44,184 nt of DNA from contig NZ_SSBK01000046.1 in NCBI RefSeq assembly GCF_004795035.1, forward strand, positions 1-44,184, in the 5' to 3' direction. The notes under the pieces are model-generated. The model searched no databases, was not told the DNA's origin, and saw nothing but the letters and a program-made list of their open reading frames with translations. Within the stretch, counting starts at the first letter, position 1. Each line of letters begins with the position of its first letter. The stretch comes from Streptomyces sp. A0958. Its GTDB lineage: Bacteria; Actinomycetota; Actinomycetes; Streptomycetales; Streptomycetaceae. A program made the translations under genes and the position numbers. Positions 1-9,517 of this stretch are shown here, in pieces.

Positions 1-128
1 GCAAGCGCTGGACCATGCGATGGAAGGCCGCACTCCAAGCCTTCGACATCACCTTCAACGGCCGGCTCACCGCCGGACGCCGGTAGAAACAATCAACCGA
101 GTCCCACCGTTCGCTGTACAGACCCCCG
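1..128 (+). mobile_element. 3' end of a probable IS256-like insertion sequence (transposase C-terminus, partial)
   Basis: A reading frame entering from the left edge ends at TAG 84-86 and gives the tail KRWTMRWKAALQAFDITF followed by NGRLTAGRR. As I recall, IS256/Mutator-type transposases end in a similar W-x-x-ALN-x-F-x-I-x-F motif, so I read this as the last 27 residues of such an enzyme. The sequence after the stop, up to the CTGTACAGACCCCC near 113-126, resembles the GTACAG-containing terminal repeats of that family. The other end lies outside the window, so no inverted-repeat pair or target duplication can be shown. Other transposase families are possible. Confidence 0.42.
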
Positions 129-130
129 CC

Positions 131-150
131 CCGAGCGCGGGACCGCTCGG
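131..150 (-). terminator. hairpin terminator of the LysM hydrolase gene
   Basis: The arms CCGAGCG (131-137) and CGCTCGG (144-150) form a perfect 7-bp stem with a 6-base loop, one base past the stop codon of the wall-hydrolase gene. There is no clear U-tract, which is common for Streptomyces hairpin terminators. Confidence 0.55.
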
Positions 151-151
151 A

Positions 152-1042
152 TCAGTAGGCGCCGAAGACGTTGTCCATCGAGCCGTAGGTGGCGGCGGCG
201 TAGTTGCACGCGGCCGTGATGTTGGCGACCGGGTCGAAGATGTCCATCGAGGTGCCGGGCACGTGGTAGGCGTCGAAGGTGGGCTGGATCACCTGGAGCA
301 GACCCTTGGAGGGCGTGCCGGCGACAGCGTTGGAGTCCCAGTTGTTGACGGCGAGGGGGTTGCCGGAGGACTCGCGGATGACGTTGCGGTAGATGCCGTC
401 GTAGCTGCCGGGGATGCCGTTCTGGGCCATGACGGCGAGGGATTCCTTGATCCAGCCGTCGAGGTCGTTGGTGTACGCGGTGGCCGCCTGCGTCTCGGTG
501 GTCGCCTGCGTCTCGGTGGTCGCGGCGGTCTCCTCGGCGACCGGCACGGCCGTGCGCTCGGAGCGGTCGGCGCGGTCGGCGCTCTCGGCCCGCGCGGTGG
601 TGCCGGCCTTCTTCTCGGCGTTCTCCGCCTTGAATTCGCTCTTCTTCGCGGCCTTCGGGGCGGCGGCCTCCGACTGGGCGCCGATGGTCAGCTTCAGACC
701 CGGGTGAATGAGGTCGGGGTTGCTGCCGACAACACTCCGGTTGTCCTTGTACAGGCGCTCCCAGCCACCGCTGAGGGAATGGCCCCGGGCGATCTTGTAA
801 AGCGAATCGCCGGAGATCACGGAATAGGTGGTGGGCGTGGCCTTGCGCACGGCAATTTCCTTGCCGGCAACGGAAGTCGGGGCGGCGGCCTTTTCGGCGA
901 CGACGGACTTCGCGGGTGCCGCGGAAGCCGATCCGGCGGTCATCAGGGGGAGCGCGAGAACGGCTCCGCCCGCGCTCACGGCGATGAAACCGCGGGTCAG
1001 GGACGTGGACTTGGCACGACGGTGCTTACCCGGGATGGGCAT
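152..1042 (-). CDS. Secreted LysM-domain transglycosylase (cell-wall lytic protein)
   Basis: A 296-residue exported peptidoglycan hydrolase. From the ATG at 1042 it begins MPIPGKHRRAK, followed by a hydrophobic signal segment ending ASAAPA. A LysM repeat follows at about residues 70-122 (TYSVISGDSLYKIARG). An Ala/Glu/Lys-rich and then Thr/Glu-rich linker leads to a C-terminal SLT-type lysozyme-like domain. Its IRESSGNP motif holds the likely catalytic Glu, and GLLQVIQPTF is typical of the fold. The start is set by GGAGAGG about 9 bases upstream; a longer reading of 319 codons would run into the riboswitch. Such proteins cleave glycan strands during growth or spore germination. Here the c-di-AMP riboswitch in the leader points to control by that second messenger. 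The family is clear; the exact physiological role is not. Confidence 0.9.
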   Translation of the reverse strand: MPIPGKHRRAKSTSLTRGFIAVSAGGAVLALPLMTAGSASAAPAKSVVAEKAAAPTSVAGKEIAVRKATPTTYSVISGDSLYKIARGHSLSGGWERLYKDNRSVVGSNPDLIHPGLKLTIGAQSEAAAPKAAKKSEFKAENAEKKAGTTARAESADRADRSERTAVPVAEETAATTETQATTETQAATAYTNDLDGWIKESLAVMAQNGIPGSYDGIYRNVIRESSGNPLAVNNWDSNAVAGTPSKGLLQVIQPTFDAYHVPGTSMDIFDPVANITAACNYAAATYGSMDNVFGAY

Positions 1043-1061
1043 GGCGCTTTTCCTCTCCGCC

Positions 1062-1225
1062 GCCTGCGAGGTGAGCTGTCGGGTTCGGACTGGAGATGTC
1101 CGGCCGCACATGGCGACTTCACCCCTAGCCGCTCCGGATACCGGACCGGCGGCAAACCTGGGTCCCCCGCTCCTGCCGTACGTGAGTGGTCGGGTCCCCG
1201 GACGGCGGCAGGATTCGGCGTTCCG
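1062..1225 (-). promoter_or_regulatory. ydaO-type cyclic di-AMP riboswitch in the leader of the LysM hydrolase
   Basis: Read on the minus strand, the leader carries the conserved blocks of the ydaO class in order. These are GCCGAATCCTGCCG (about 1207-1220), GGCAGGAGCGGGGGACCCAG, GGGGTGAAGTCG, and the terminal TCCGAACCCGACAGCTCACC (1070-1089), 28 bases before the start codon. In actinobacteria this riboswitch commonly precedes LysM/transglycosylase and Rpf-type genes and switches expression off when c-di-AMP binds. Boundaries are approximate. I did not fold the whole RNA, and the expression-platform hairpin was not defined. Confidence 0.87.
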
Positions 1226-1531
1226 TCCGGATTGATTGACGGTGACCGTAAGCGAGAAACGGCGGCCGGAACAAGCCCGGAATTCGTGATCACAATTGTT
1301 TTACAAGATCAATCAAAGGAAATGCTCATGATCGACCGCGGCGAAGGAAGTCAACTTTCTTGGCACGTCTGGGAACCGACGCATCGGATCATGCGTCAGG
1401 GATGGCAAACGTGATGCTGACCACTGCGCCCGAAAGGGGCGATTTAGTCAGTGTTCACACCTTTGAGCACGCCCAAAAGCCCCTCGAAGTCTTCTTCTTA
1501 GCCTTTCGGTCATAAGTGAGCAATTAGGACA
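1226..1531. other. Intergenic region between riboswitch leader and ABC ATPase remnant
   Basis: No gene is visible. The stretch at 1280-1330 is unusually AT-rich for this genome and contains the palindrome GTGATCAC (1286-1293). It probably holds the promoter of the riboswitch transcript, but I cannot assign -35 and -10 boxes with confidence. Confidence 0.4.
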
Positions 1532-2274
1532 TCACTGCATGGCGCTCGGCTGCGTATCCGCGCCCGCACGGCCGCGCGGTACGACGACCGGTGAGCCGTC
1601 GACGGGCGCGCGCAGGATGTCCGCTTCCAGCCCGTACAGCTCCTTCACCAGCGCCCCCTCGACCGTCTCGCGGGGAGCGCCCTCGGCGATGACGCGGCCG
1701 TCCTTCATGGCGACGAGCCGGTCGGCGTAGCGGGCGGTGGCCGTCAGGTCGTGCTGGACCATCACGATCGGGCGGCCGGTGGCGGCGACCTCGCGGACGA
1801 GTTCCAGGACCTCCACGGCGTGGCCGAGGTCGAGGGCGCTGGTGGGTTCGTCGAGCAGGACGAGCGGCGTCCGCCGGGCGCGGACCATCGCGAGCCGGCC
1901 GCGCAGGCGCTGCCCGCCGGAGAGCCGGTCGACGCGTTCCCCGGCCAGGGCGGTGGTGCCGGTGGCGTCCAGCGCGCCGCGTACGCCCGCTCGTCCTCGC
2001 GCGACCGCTGCCGCAGGAGCCCCTGGTGGGGGGCTGCGGCCGTAGCGTACGAGCCCTGCCACGGTGATGGCCTCGGGGGCGCGCGGCGACTGGGGCAGCA
2101 GGACCACCCGGTGCGCCGCCCGGCGTCGGCTCAGCTCCCAGATGTCCGCGCCGTCCACCAGGACCGCGCCGGAGGCGGGGTGGTGGAGCCGGGCGACGGT
2201 GCGCAACAGGGCGGACTTACCGCAGCCGTTGGGGCCCACGACGGCGACGACCTGTCCGGCGGGCACCGCGAGAG
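1532..2274 (-). pseudogene. Ferric-siderophore ABC transporter ATPase (FecE/FepC type), frameshifted at its N-terminus
   Basis: The open part (GTG 2266 to stop 1532, 244 residues) has Walker A GPNGCGKS, a Q-loop (LLPQSPRAPEAIT), signature LSGGQ, Walker B LVLLDEP, D-loop and H-loop (VMVQHD), in the arrangement of iron-siderophore importer ATPases. The usual first 25 or so residues with the A-loop are missing from this frame. The preceding segment GMGLSDTL lies in another frame, and GLSDTL-AVPAGQVV joins cleanly across a one- or two-base shift at about 2267-2274. Further upstream there is permease sequence rather than a proper ATPase start. It would pair with FecCD permeases and a binding lipoprotein to import iron-loaded catechol siderophore. 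Translation from the internal GTG is conceivable but would lack part of the nucleotide-binding fold. Confidence 0.75.
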
Positions 2275-2549
2275 GGTGTCCGACAGGCCCATTCCGGTCG
2301 ACCTCGCCATCACCGCGAGCGAGCCGTTCGTCCGGTAGCGGTAGGCGTCGAAGGCGGACCGGGTGCCCCGCAGACGCACGAGGCGAGTCCGAGGGCCAGG
2401 GCGAAGGCGGTCCCCGAGTTGACGCCGACGAGTCCTGTTTCGGCGAGCGGGTTGCCGGTGGCCGCCCAGCGGACGGAACCCCCTTCCCCCGGCAGGATTT
2501 CGCTGGGAAGGGACCTTGTTTCGGACTGTCCCCCTTGCACGATCGACAT
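2275..2549 (-). pseudogene. FecCD-type iron-siderophore permease, collapsed remnant
   Basis: Two separate pieces of one permease family lie in different frames. The frame opening at ATG 2549 contains RWAATGNPLAETGLVGVNSG followed by TAFALALGLAS, matching the conserved N-P-L-A-x-P-G-x-L-G-V-N-x-G block around residues 75-110 of FecCD proteins. About 60 bases later another frame has AFDAYRYRTNGSLAV, which resembles the mid-protein block Y-R-F-W-x-V-G-S-L. A normal protein is about 340 residues with eight or more helices; under 90 codons remain. The ATG directly follows the iron box, so the promoter survives while the gene does not. The two matches are from recalled family motifs and should be confirmed by profile search. 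Confidence 0.62.
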
Positions 2550-2568
2550 ATGGTTAGCCTAACCTAAG
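2550..2568. promoter_or_regulatory. Iron box (IdeR/DmdR1-type operator)
   Basis: The minus strand reads TTAGGTTAGGCTAACCAT, very close to the actinobacterial iron-repressor consensus TTAGGTTAGGCTAACCTAA. It lies between the importer remnant (minus strand) and the binding-protein/dhb genes (plus strand), so it is placed to repress both under iron-replete conditions. Confidence 0.85.
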
Positions 2569-2714
2569 TACCCCGAGCGGATTGCGGTGGTCCCCGGGGC
2601 ACTCCCCTGCCCTGAGACGACGTCAATCGCTCTGTACCGCCTCCCCCTGTCGGTTGCTACGGAACGCCCGCCCGGACCAACTCGCCCCTCGCACACAAAC
2701 GGAGATCCCAGGCC

Positions 2715-3101
2715 ATGGCGCCGCACCGCCCCCCTTCCTCCCGTCGCCCCCTCCGCCCCGCCGCGGCGGTCTCCCTGACCGGCGTCTGCGCTCTGACCAT
2801 GAGCGCCCGTGGATCGTCCGACGAACCGGACGCGTCCGCCCACGCGGCCCACTCGACGCCGATCAGCGACGAGAACCTGAAGGAGATCGACGGCGACTGG
2901 CACTCCACCGGCACGCCGGCCTCCCACGGAGCGGACCGGTCCCTCGTGGACGAGCCGGCGAAGAAGCCGGCGTACCAGCGGCTCAAGGCCGTGCGCGCCG
3001 GGCACGCGACCGCGACCGACGGCACCACGTGGACGAGCCCGGGCGGCGCGCAGGCGGCCGTCTCGGTGCTCGACGACATCCGGAAGGCGATGGTCAAGTG
3101 A
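2715..3101 (+). pseudogene. Siderophore-binding lipoprotein, probable internal deletion derivative
   Basis: The 128-residue frame starts at ATG 2715 after GGAGAT. It has a basic N-terminus and hydrophobic stretch (AAAVSLTGVCALTMS), then jumps to DENLKEIDGDW and RLKAVRAGHATATDGTTW, ending LDDIRKAMVK. The last 70 residues match the C-terminal lobe of FepB/FhuD-like iron-siderophore binding proteins, in which a tryptophan-containing block and LDDL-x-KAL close the domain. Such proteins are normally about 320-350 residues, so roughly 200 central residues with most of the binding cleft appear to be missing. The remnant is still in frame and its stop overlaps the dhbA start (GTGA), so it may be kept for translational coupling. 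The N-terminal cysteine lies in VCALT rather than a clean lipobox. Confidence 0.68.
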
Positions 3102-3895
3102 GCACCGCTCAGGAACTCACCGGCCGGCTGGCCCTCGTGACGGGAGCGGGCCGCGGCATAGGCGAGGCGGTCGTGCGGGCCCTCGTCGAACGCGGCTGCC
3201 GGGTCCTGGCGACCGACGTGGACCGCGAAGGGGTCGACGCCCTCGCCCGCGAGCACGGCGGGAGCGTCGTCGCACGGGCGCTCGACGTCACGGACGCGGC
3301 GGCCGTCGAATCCCTCGTCGCCGAGGCCGAGGAAACGGTCGGCGCACTCGACATCGCGGTCAACGTCGCCGGAATACTGCGCTGTTCGCCCGTCTCGGAG
3401 CTGACGGACGAGGACTGGGCGGCGACGTTCGCCGTCAACACCAACGGGGTCTTCCACGTCTCGCGGTCCGTCTCGCGCCGGATGGCCGAGCGCGGCTCGG
3501 GCAGCATCGTCACCGTCGCCTCCAACGCCGCGGGCATACCCCGCACGACCATGGCGGCGTACGCCGCGTCGAAGGCCGCCTCCGTCATGTTCACCAAGTG
3601 TCTCGGCCTGGAACTGGCGCCCCGGGGCGTGCGGTGCAACACGGTCTCGCCGGGCTCCACCCTCACCGACATGCAGCGCGGGATGTGGCCGGCCGGTGAG
3701 GAGCGGGACGACGGGCCCGCCGCCCGGCGCGTCATAGCGGGGGACCTCGCGAGCTACCGCACGGGCATCCCGCTCGGCCGGATCGCCGAGCCGTCGGACA
3801 TCGCCGAGGCGGTCGCCTTCCTCGTGTCCGACCGGGCCCGCCACATCACCCTGCACGACCTCTACGTCGACGGCGGCGCCACCCTGCGGGCCTGA
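3098..3895 (+). CDS. dhbA: 2,3-dihydro-2,3-dihydroxybenzoate dehydrogenase
   Basis: A 265-residue short-chain dehydrogenase for the last step of 2,3-dihydroxybenzoate synthesis: NAD+-dependent oxidation of the 2,3-dihydro-diol to 2,3-DHB in the cytosol. The Rossmann motif TGAGRGIG is at residues 15-22, NVAG at 89-92, and the catalytic set is Ser142, Tyr155 and Lys159 (YAASK). The GTG start overlaps the TGA of the preceding remnant. It is followed by isochorismate synthase, DHB-AMP ligase and isochorismatase genes, which fixes the role among the many similar dehydrogenases. The length is normal and all key residues are present, so this gene looks functional. Confidence 0.9.
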   Translation: MSTAQELTGRLALVTGAGRGIGEAVVRALVERGCRVLATDVDREGVDALAREHGGSVVARALDVTDAAAVESLVAEAEETVGALDIAVNVAGILRCSPVSELTDEDWAATFAVNTNGVFHVSRSVSRRMAERGSGSIVTVASNAAGIPRTTMAAYAASKAASVMFTKCLGLELAPRGVRCNTVSPGSTLTDMQRGMWPAGEERDDGPAARRVIAGDLASYRTGIPLGRIAEPSDIAEAVAFLVSDRARHITLHDLYVDGGATLRA

Positions 3896-3955
3896 CCGGC
3901 ACGCACGGCGTCATTGACAGCGGCTCGCAGCCCTCCCCCACTGGAGACAACCACG

Positions 3956-5163
3956 ATGTCTGCCTCACTGCGCGTACCCACCGTCCCGCCCCTGGCCACC
4001 CCACCGCATCCCCGCTCCGCCGGCCCGGCCACCGCGCTCCTGGACGCCTACCGGCCGGGCACGGACCGCTTCCTCGCCTCGCCCGGCCGCACCCTGCTCG
4101 GCACCGGCACCGCCGCCGAGGTCCCGCACGACGACAGACCACCCGCCGTCCGCGTACAGGAAGCCCTGGACGCCGCCCGACGGGCCGGGAACGCGGCGCC
4201 GGTCGTCATGGGCTCGCTGCCCTTCGACCCGCGGGCGGCTGCCTCGCTGGCCGTCCCGCAGACCGTGCGCCGGGCCCCCGCCCTGCGCGACGACCCATTC
4301 GTCGCCCTGCCCGTCCCGGCCGCCGAGCCCGGCACCTGGCAGACCCGGGAGGTCCCCGCGGCGGCCGGCTACGCCGCGGCCGTGGACGCGGCGGTGCGGC
4401 GGATGCGCGCGGGCGAGTTCGACAAGGTCGTCCTCGCCCGGACCCTGGAGCTGACCTCCTCCCGCGACCCCGATCTGCCCGCCATGCTGCGCCGGCTGGC
4501 CCGGCACGACCCCGGCGGCTACACCTTCGCCGTCCCCAGCGGCCCCGGCCGCACCCTCATCGGCGCCAGCCCCGAACTCCTCGTCGCCCGCACCAGCGAC
4601 CGGCTCACCGCCAACCCGCTGGCCGGGTCCGCGCCCCGCAGCGGCGACCTCGCCGAGGACGTGCGGCGGGCGGCCGCGCTGCTGGAGTCGCCCAAGGACC
4701 TCCACGAGCACGCCGTCGTCGTCGATGCCGTGCGCGAAGCCCTCGCGCCGTTCTGCGCCGGCCTGGACGTGCCCGAACAGCCCACGCTGGTACGGACGGA
4801 GGCCATGTGGCACCTGTCCACGACCGTCACCGGCACCCTCGCGGACCCCGCCACGACCTCCCTCGCCCTCGCCTCCGCGCTGCACCCCACGCCCGCCGTG
4901 TGCGGCACGCCCACCGACGTGGCGCGGGCCGTCATCGCGGAGTCGGAGCCCTTCGAGCGGGGCGCCTACACCGGCATGGTCGGCTGGCAGGACGCGGACG
5001 GCGACGGTGAGTGGGTGGTGACGATCCGCTGCGCCGAGGCGGAGGGCCGCTCCCTGCGGCTGTTCGCCGGCGCCGGCGTGGTCGCCGCCTCCTCGCCCGA
5101 AGCCGAAACCGCCGAGACCGGCGCCAAGTTCCGTACGTTCCTCAACGCCGTGGGAGCCGCCCT

Positions 5164-5167
<4 letters not shown>
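3956..5167 (+). CDS. dhbC: Isochorismate synthase
   Basis: A 403-residue member of the chorismate-binding (MenF/EntC/DhbC) family, which converts chorismate to isochorismate with Mg2+, the first committed step to 2,3-DHB. Family blocks seen in order are FDKVVLARTLEL, NPLAGSAPRS, KDLHEHAVVVDAV, ALHPTPAVCGTPT, RGAYTGMVGW and FAGAGVVAASSPEAE near the C-terminus. I chose the ATG at 3956 because CTGGAGA lies just upstream; a further in-frame ATG at 3914 has no ribosome site. The stop overlaps the start of the ligase gene (GTGA), so the two are translationally coupled. The gene appears intact. Confidence 0.92.
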
Positions 5168-6858
<1,691 letters not shown>

Positions 6859-6890
6859 GCCCGCCCCGAGCGGCACCGAAAGGCCTCCTC

Positions 6891-7523
6891 ATGGCACTCC
6901 CCGCCATCGCCCCCTACGCCCTGCCGGGCGCGGACGAACTCCCCGTGAACCGTGTCGGCTGGACCGTCGACCCGGCGCGCGCCGTGCTGCTCGTACACGA
7001 CCTGCAGAACCATTTCCTCAGCGCCTACCGCCCCGGCGAACAGCCGCTGACCGGCATGCTGGACAACACGGCCCGCATCATCGGGACGTACCGCCGCGCC
7101 GGAATCCCGGTCGTCCACTCGGCGCAGCGCGGCGGCCAGACCGCCGAGGAGCGCGGTCTCCAGCTCGACTTCTGGGGCCCCGGCGTGGCCGACGACCCCG
7201 AGGCCCTGGCGACACCGCACGCGGTCGCGCCCGCGCCCGGTGACACGGTCCTCACCAAGTGGAAGTACAGCGCGTTCGCCCGCACCGACCTGGAGGCGCT
7301 GATCCGCGAGCAGGGCCGCGACCAGCTGGTGATCACCGGTGTGTACGCGCACATCGGGGTGCTGATGAGCGCGGCCGACGCGTGGATGCGGGACATCCAG
7401 GCGTTCGTGGTGGCCGACGCCGTCGCGGACTTCTCGCGCGAGGACCACGACATGGCGCTGCGCTGGGCGGCGGGCCGCTGCGCGGTCGTGACGACCACCG
7501 ACCTGCTCCTGAAGGAGGTCTGA
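6891..7523 (+). CDS. dhbB: Isochorismatase without an aryl carrier domain
   Basis: A 210-residue isochorismatase-fold hydrolase that cleaves isochorismate to 2,3-dihydro-2,3-dihydroxybenzoate and pyruvate. The VHDLQNHF motif carries the likely catalytic Asp37. KWKYSAFARTDLEALI and ITGVYAHIGVLMSAADAWM match the family core. It ends at VTTTDLLLKEV. EntB and DhbB are normally about 285-310 residues because a C-terminal aryl carrier protein follows at this point; here the stop comes first and the carrier is missing. The hydrolase itself should work. The ATG at 6891 is 32 bases after dhbE. An AAGGAGGT near the 3' end could serve as ribosome site for the next reading frame. Confidence 0.9.
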   Translation: MALPAIAPYALPGADELPVNRVGWTVDPARAVLLVHDLQNHFLSAYRPGEQPLTGMLDNTARIIGTYRRAGIPVVHSAQRGGQTAEERGLQLDFWGPGVADDPEALATPHAVAPAPGDTVLTKWKYSAFARTDLEALIREQGRDQLVITGVYAHIGVLMSAADAWMRDIQAFVVADAVADFSREDHDMALRWAAGRCAVVTTTDLLLKEV

Positions 7524-7528
7524 GCGCC

Positions 7529-7621
7529 GTGGCCCTCGCACCGGAACCGCCCCGCACGGGCCTCGCCGGGCAGGCCCGCGCCGAAGCCCGGTCCCCCCTG
7601 GCGGGGGCGGGTGTCTCATGA
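7529..7621 (+). CDS. 30-residue reading frame between dhbB and dhbF, function unknown
   Basis: GTG 7529 lies about 9 bases after a near-perfect AAGGAGGT, and the TGA overlaps the dhbF start (ATGA). The encoded peptide MALAPEPPRTGLAGQARAEA plus RSPLAGAGVS has no motif I recognise. This is where a carrier-protein or MbtH gene could sit in such clusters, and the frame may be the stub left by deletion of one. It may equally be a leader that only couples translation into dhbF. Confidence 0.35.
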   Translation: MALAPEPPRTGLAGQARAEARSPLAGAGVS

Positions 7622-9389
7622 CGGTCCTGTTCGCCGGCGGGGCCGCGACGGACGCGCCGGAGGCGGTACTCCCGTTGACGGCGGCCCAGTCCGGCATGTG
7701 GTACGCGCAGTCGCTCGATCCGCTGAGCCCGGCACAGAACACCGCGGAGTGCCTGGAGATCGACGGGCCGCTCGACCCGGAGGTCTTCGCCACCGCGCTG
7801 CGCCGGGTCGTCGCCGAGACGGACGCGCTGCGCGTGCGCGTGGAGGACACGCCCGGCGGGCCGCTCCAGCGCGTCGCCGCCTCGGTCGGACTGCCGCTGA
7901 CCGTGAACGATCTGCGGGGCGTGCCGGACGCGCGGGGGCGGGCGCCGGCATGGATGCGGGCGGATCTCGCGGAGCCGTGCGACCTGGCGGCGGGCCCGCT
8001 GTTCGGGCACGCGCTGTTCCGGGTCGGGGACGAGCGCTGGCTCTGGTACCAGCGCGTCCACCACCTCGTCATGGACGGCTTCGGCCACGCGCTCCTCGTG
8101 CGGCGCACCGCCGAGGTCTACTCGGCGCTCGCCCGGGGCGCCGACCCCGCTCCGCGCCGCTTCGGCACGCTCGCCGGTCTCGTCGCGCAGGACGCCGCCT
8201 ACCGGGACTCGGAGGCGTTCGACGCGGAGCGTGCCCACTGGTCGGCCGCGTTCGCCGACCGGCCCGGGGTGCCGAGGCTCGCGGGCCGGGGCGCGCTGCC
8301 CTCCCGTACGTCCCTGCGGCGCACCGCCCATCTGGGCCCGGAGGCCACCGGGCGGGTGCGGGACCTGGCGACGCTGCTCCGCGCGACCTGGCCCGAGGTG
8401 CTGATCGCCGCGCAGGCGCTGTACGTGTCCCGGGCGACGGGCCGCCGCGACGTGGTGCTGGGGCTGCCGATGACGGGCCGGGCGGGGTCGGTGGCGCTGC
8501 GGGTGCCGGGCATGGTGACGAATGTGCTGCCGCTGCGGGTGACCGTCGAGCCGGAGGCGACCTTCGGTGAACTGGTGCGCGAGGTGGTCCTCGGCATCCG
8601 CACGGTCCGCCGCCACCAGCGTTACCGCTACGAGGACATTCGCCGCGATCTGCGACTGCTCGGCGTGAGCCGGGCGCTGGTCGGCCCGCTCGTCAACGTG
8701 GTGCCGTTCGGTTACGGCGTGGACTTCGCCGGTGCGCCGGCCCGGGCCCGCGATCTGTCGGCCGGCCCGGTCGACGACCTGACCCTCAACATCCACGACC
8801 GCGTCGACGGCCGGGGCCTGACCTTCGACCACGACGCGAATCCGGCCCTGTACGACGAGGACGCGCTCGCCGCGCACCAGGAACGCTTCCTGCACCTTGT
8901 GGAGCGGCTGGCCGAGGCGGGCCCCCGCACCCCGCTCGCCGCGCACGGCATCGCCACGCCCGCCGAACTGGAGCTGGTCACCGACCAGTTCGTCCGCACC
9001 GGCCGCGAGCTGCCGCCGACGACCCTGATCGGCGCGATCGAGGCGCAGGCCGTCCGCACCCCGGACGCGACCGCGCTGGTGTACGGGGAGGTCTCCCTCA
9101 CCTACGCGGAGCTGAACACCCGGGCCAACCGGCTGGCCCGCCATCTGCGGACCCTGGGCGCCCGGACCGGGCGGTGGTGGCGGTGGCGGTGCCGCGCTCG
9201 GTGGAGCTGGTCGTCTCGCTGCTCGCCGTGCTGAAGTCCGGGGCCGCCTATCTGCCGCTGGACCCGGAGTACCCCGCGCGGCGGATCGCGCACACGCTGC
9301 GGGACGCGGACCCGGTCTGCGTCGTCGCCGACCGCGCGGACCGCCTCCCCGAAGGCACGGCAACGCCCAGGTGGTGCTGGAGTCCCTAA
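7618..9389 (+). pseudogene. dhbF: Catechol-siderophore NRPS, truncated and frameshifted
   Basis: The frame begins with a complete condensation domain (about residues 17-450; HHLVMDG at 148-154 holds the catalytic His149 and Asp153). It then enters an adenylation domain (ALVYGEVSLTYAELN, A1/A2 region). At about 9165-9175, in a G-rich run, one base is missing: GARTG continues in the next frame as VVAVAVPRSVELVVSLLAVL and KSGAAYLPLDPEYPARRI. That frame then ends at TAA 9387 with no A3-A10 motifs, carrier or thioesterase. DhbF-type synthetases are about 2,300 residues or more, so over three quarters is gone. The stop sits 6 bases from a strong terminator, as if the middle was deleted and the original 3' end kept. 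It cannot assemble a siderophore. Confidence 0.85.
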
Positions 9390-9395
9390 AGAAAA

Positions 9396-9429
9396 AATCC
9401 CCGGTCCGAAATTGCGGACCGGGGATTTT
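9396..9429. terminator. Strong hairpin terminator after dhbF
   Basis: Perfect 13-bp arms AATCCCCGGTCCG (9396-9408) and CGGACCGGGGATT (9415-9427), with loop AAATTG, an A-run before and a T-run after. It could work in both directions. Confidence 0.85.
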
Positions 9430-9517
9430 CGCGAGTATATTGAGGGGTTCTGTGCGCCCACAGAAAAGGCCCCTCACAGGGGGCCACAAGAAACACCATA
9501 TCCGCCAGGGAGCAATT
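9412..9517 (+). promoter_or_regulatory. helD promoter overlapping the terminator, and a hairpin leader
   Basis: TTGCGG (9412-9417) and TATATT (9436-9441) with an 18-bp spacer make a plausible promoter whose -35 box lies inside the upstream terminator. The leader then contains TGAGGGGTTCTGTG (9441-9454) and CACAGAA...CCCCTCA (9459-9476), which fold into an interrupted 14-bp hairpin. A ribosome site AGGGAG (9507-9512) precedes the TTG start. I do not see the 19-bp rifamycin-associated element as I remember it. Confidence 0.5.

Noticed and set aside
9396..9427. Rifamycin-associated element before helD
   Set aside because: The palindrome is a longer hairpin with A- and T-runs, and does not match the RAE sequence as I remember it; terminator is the simpler reading.
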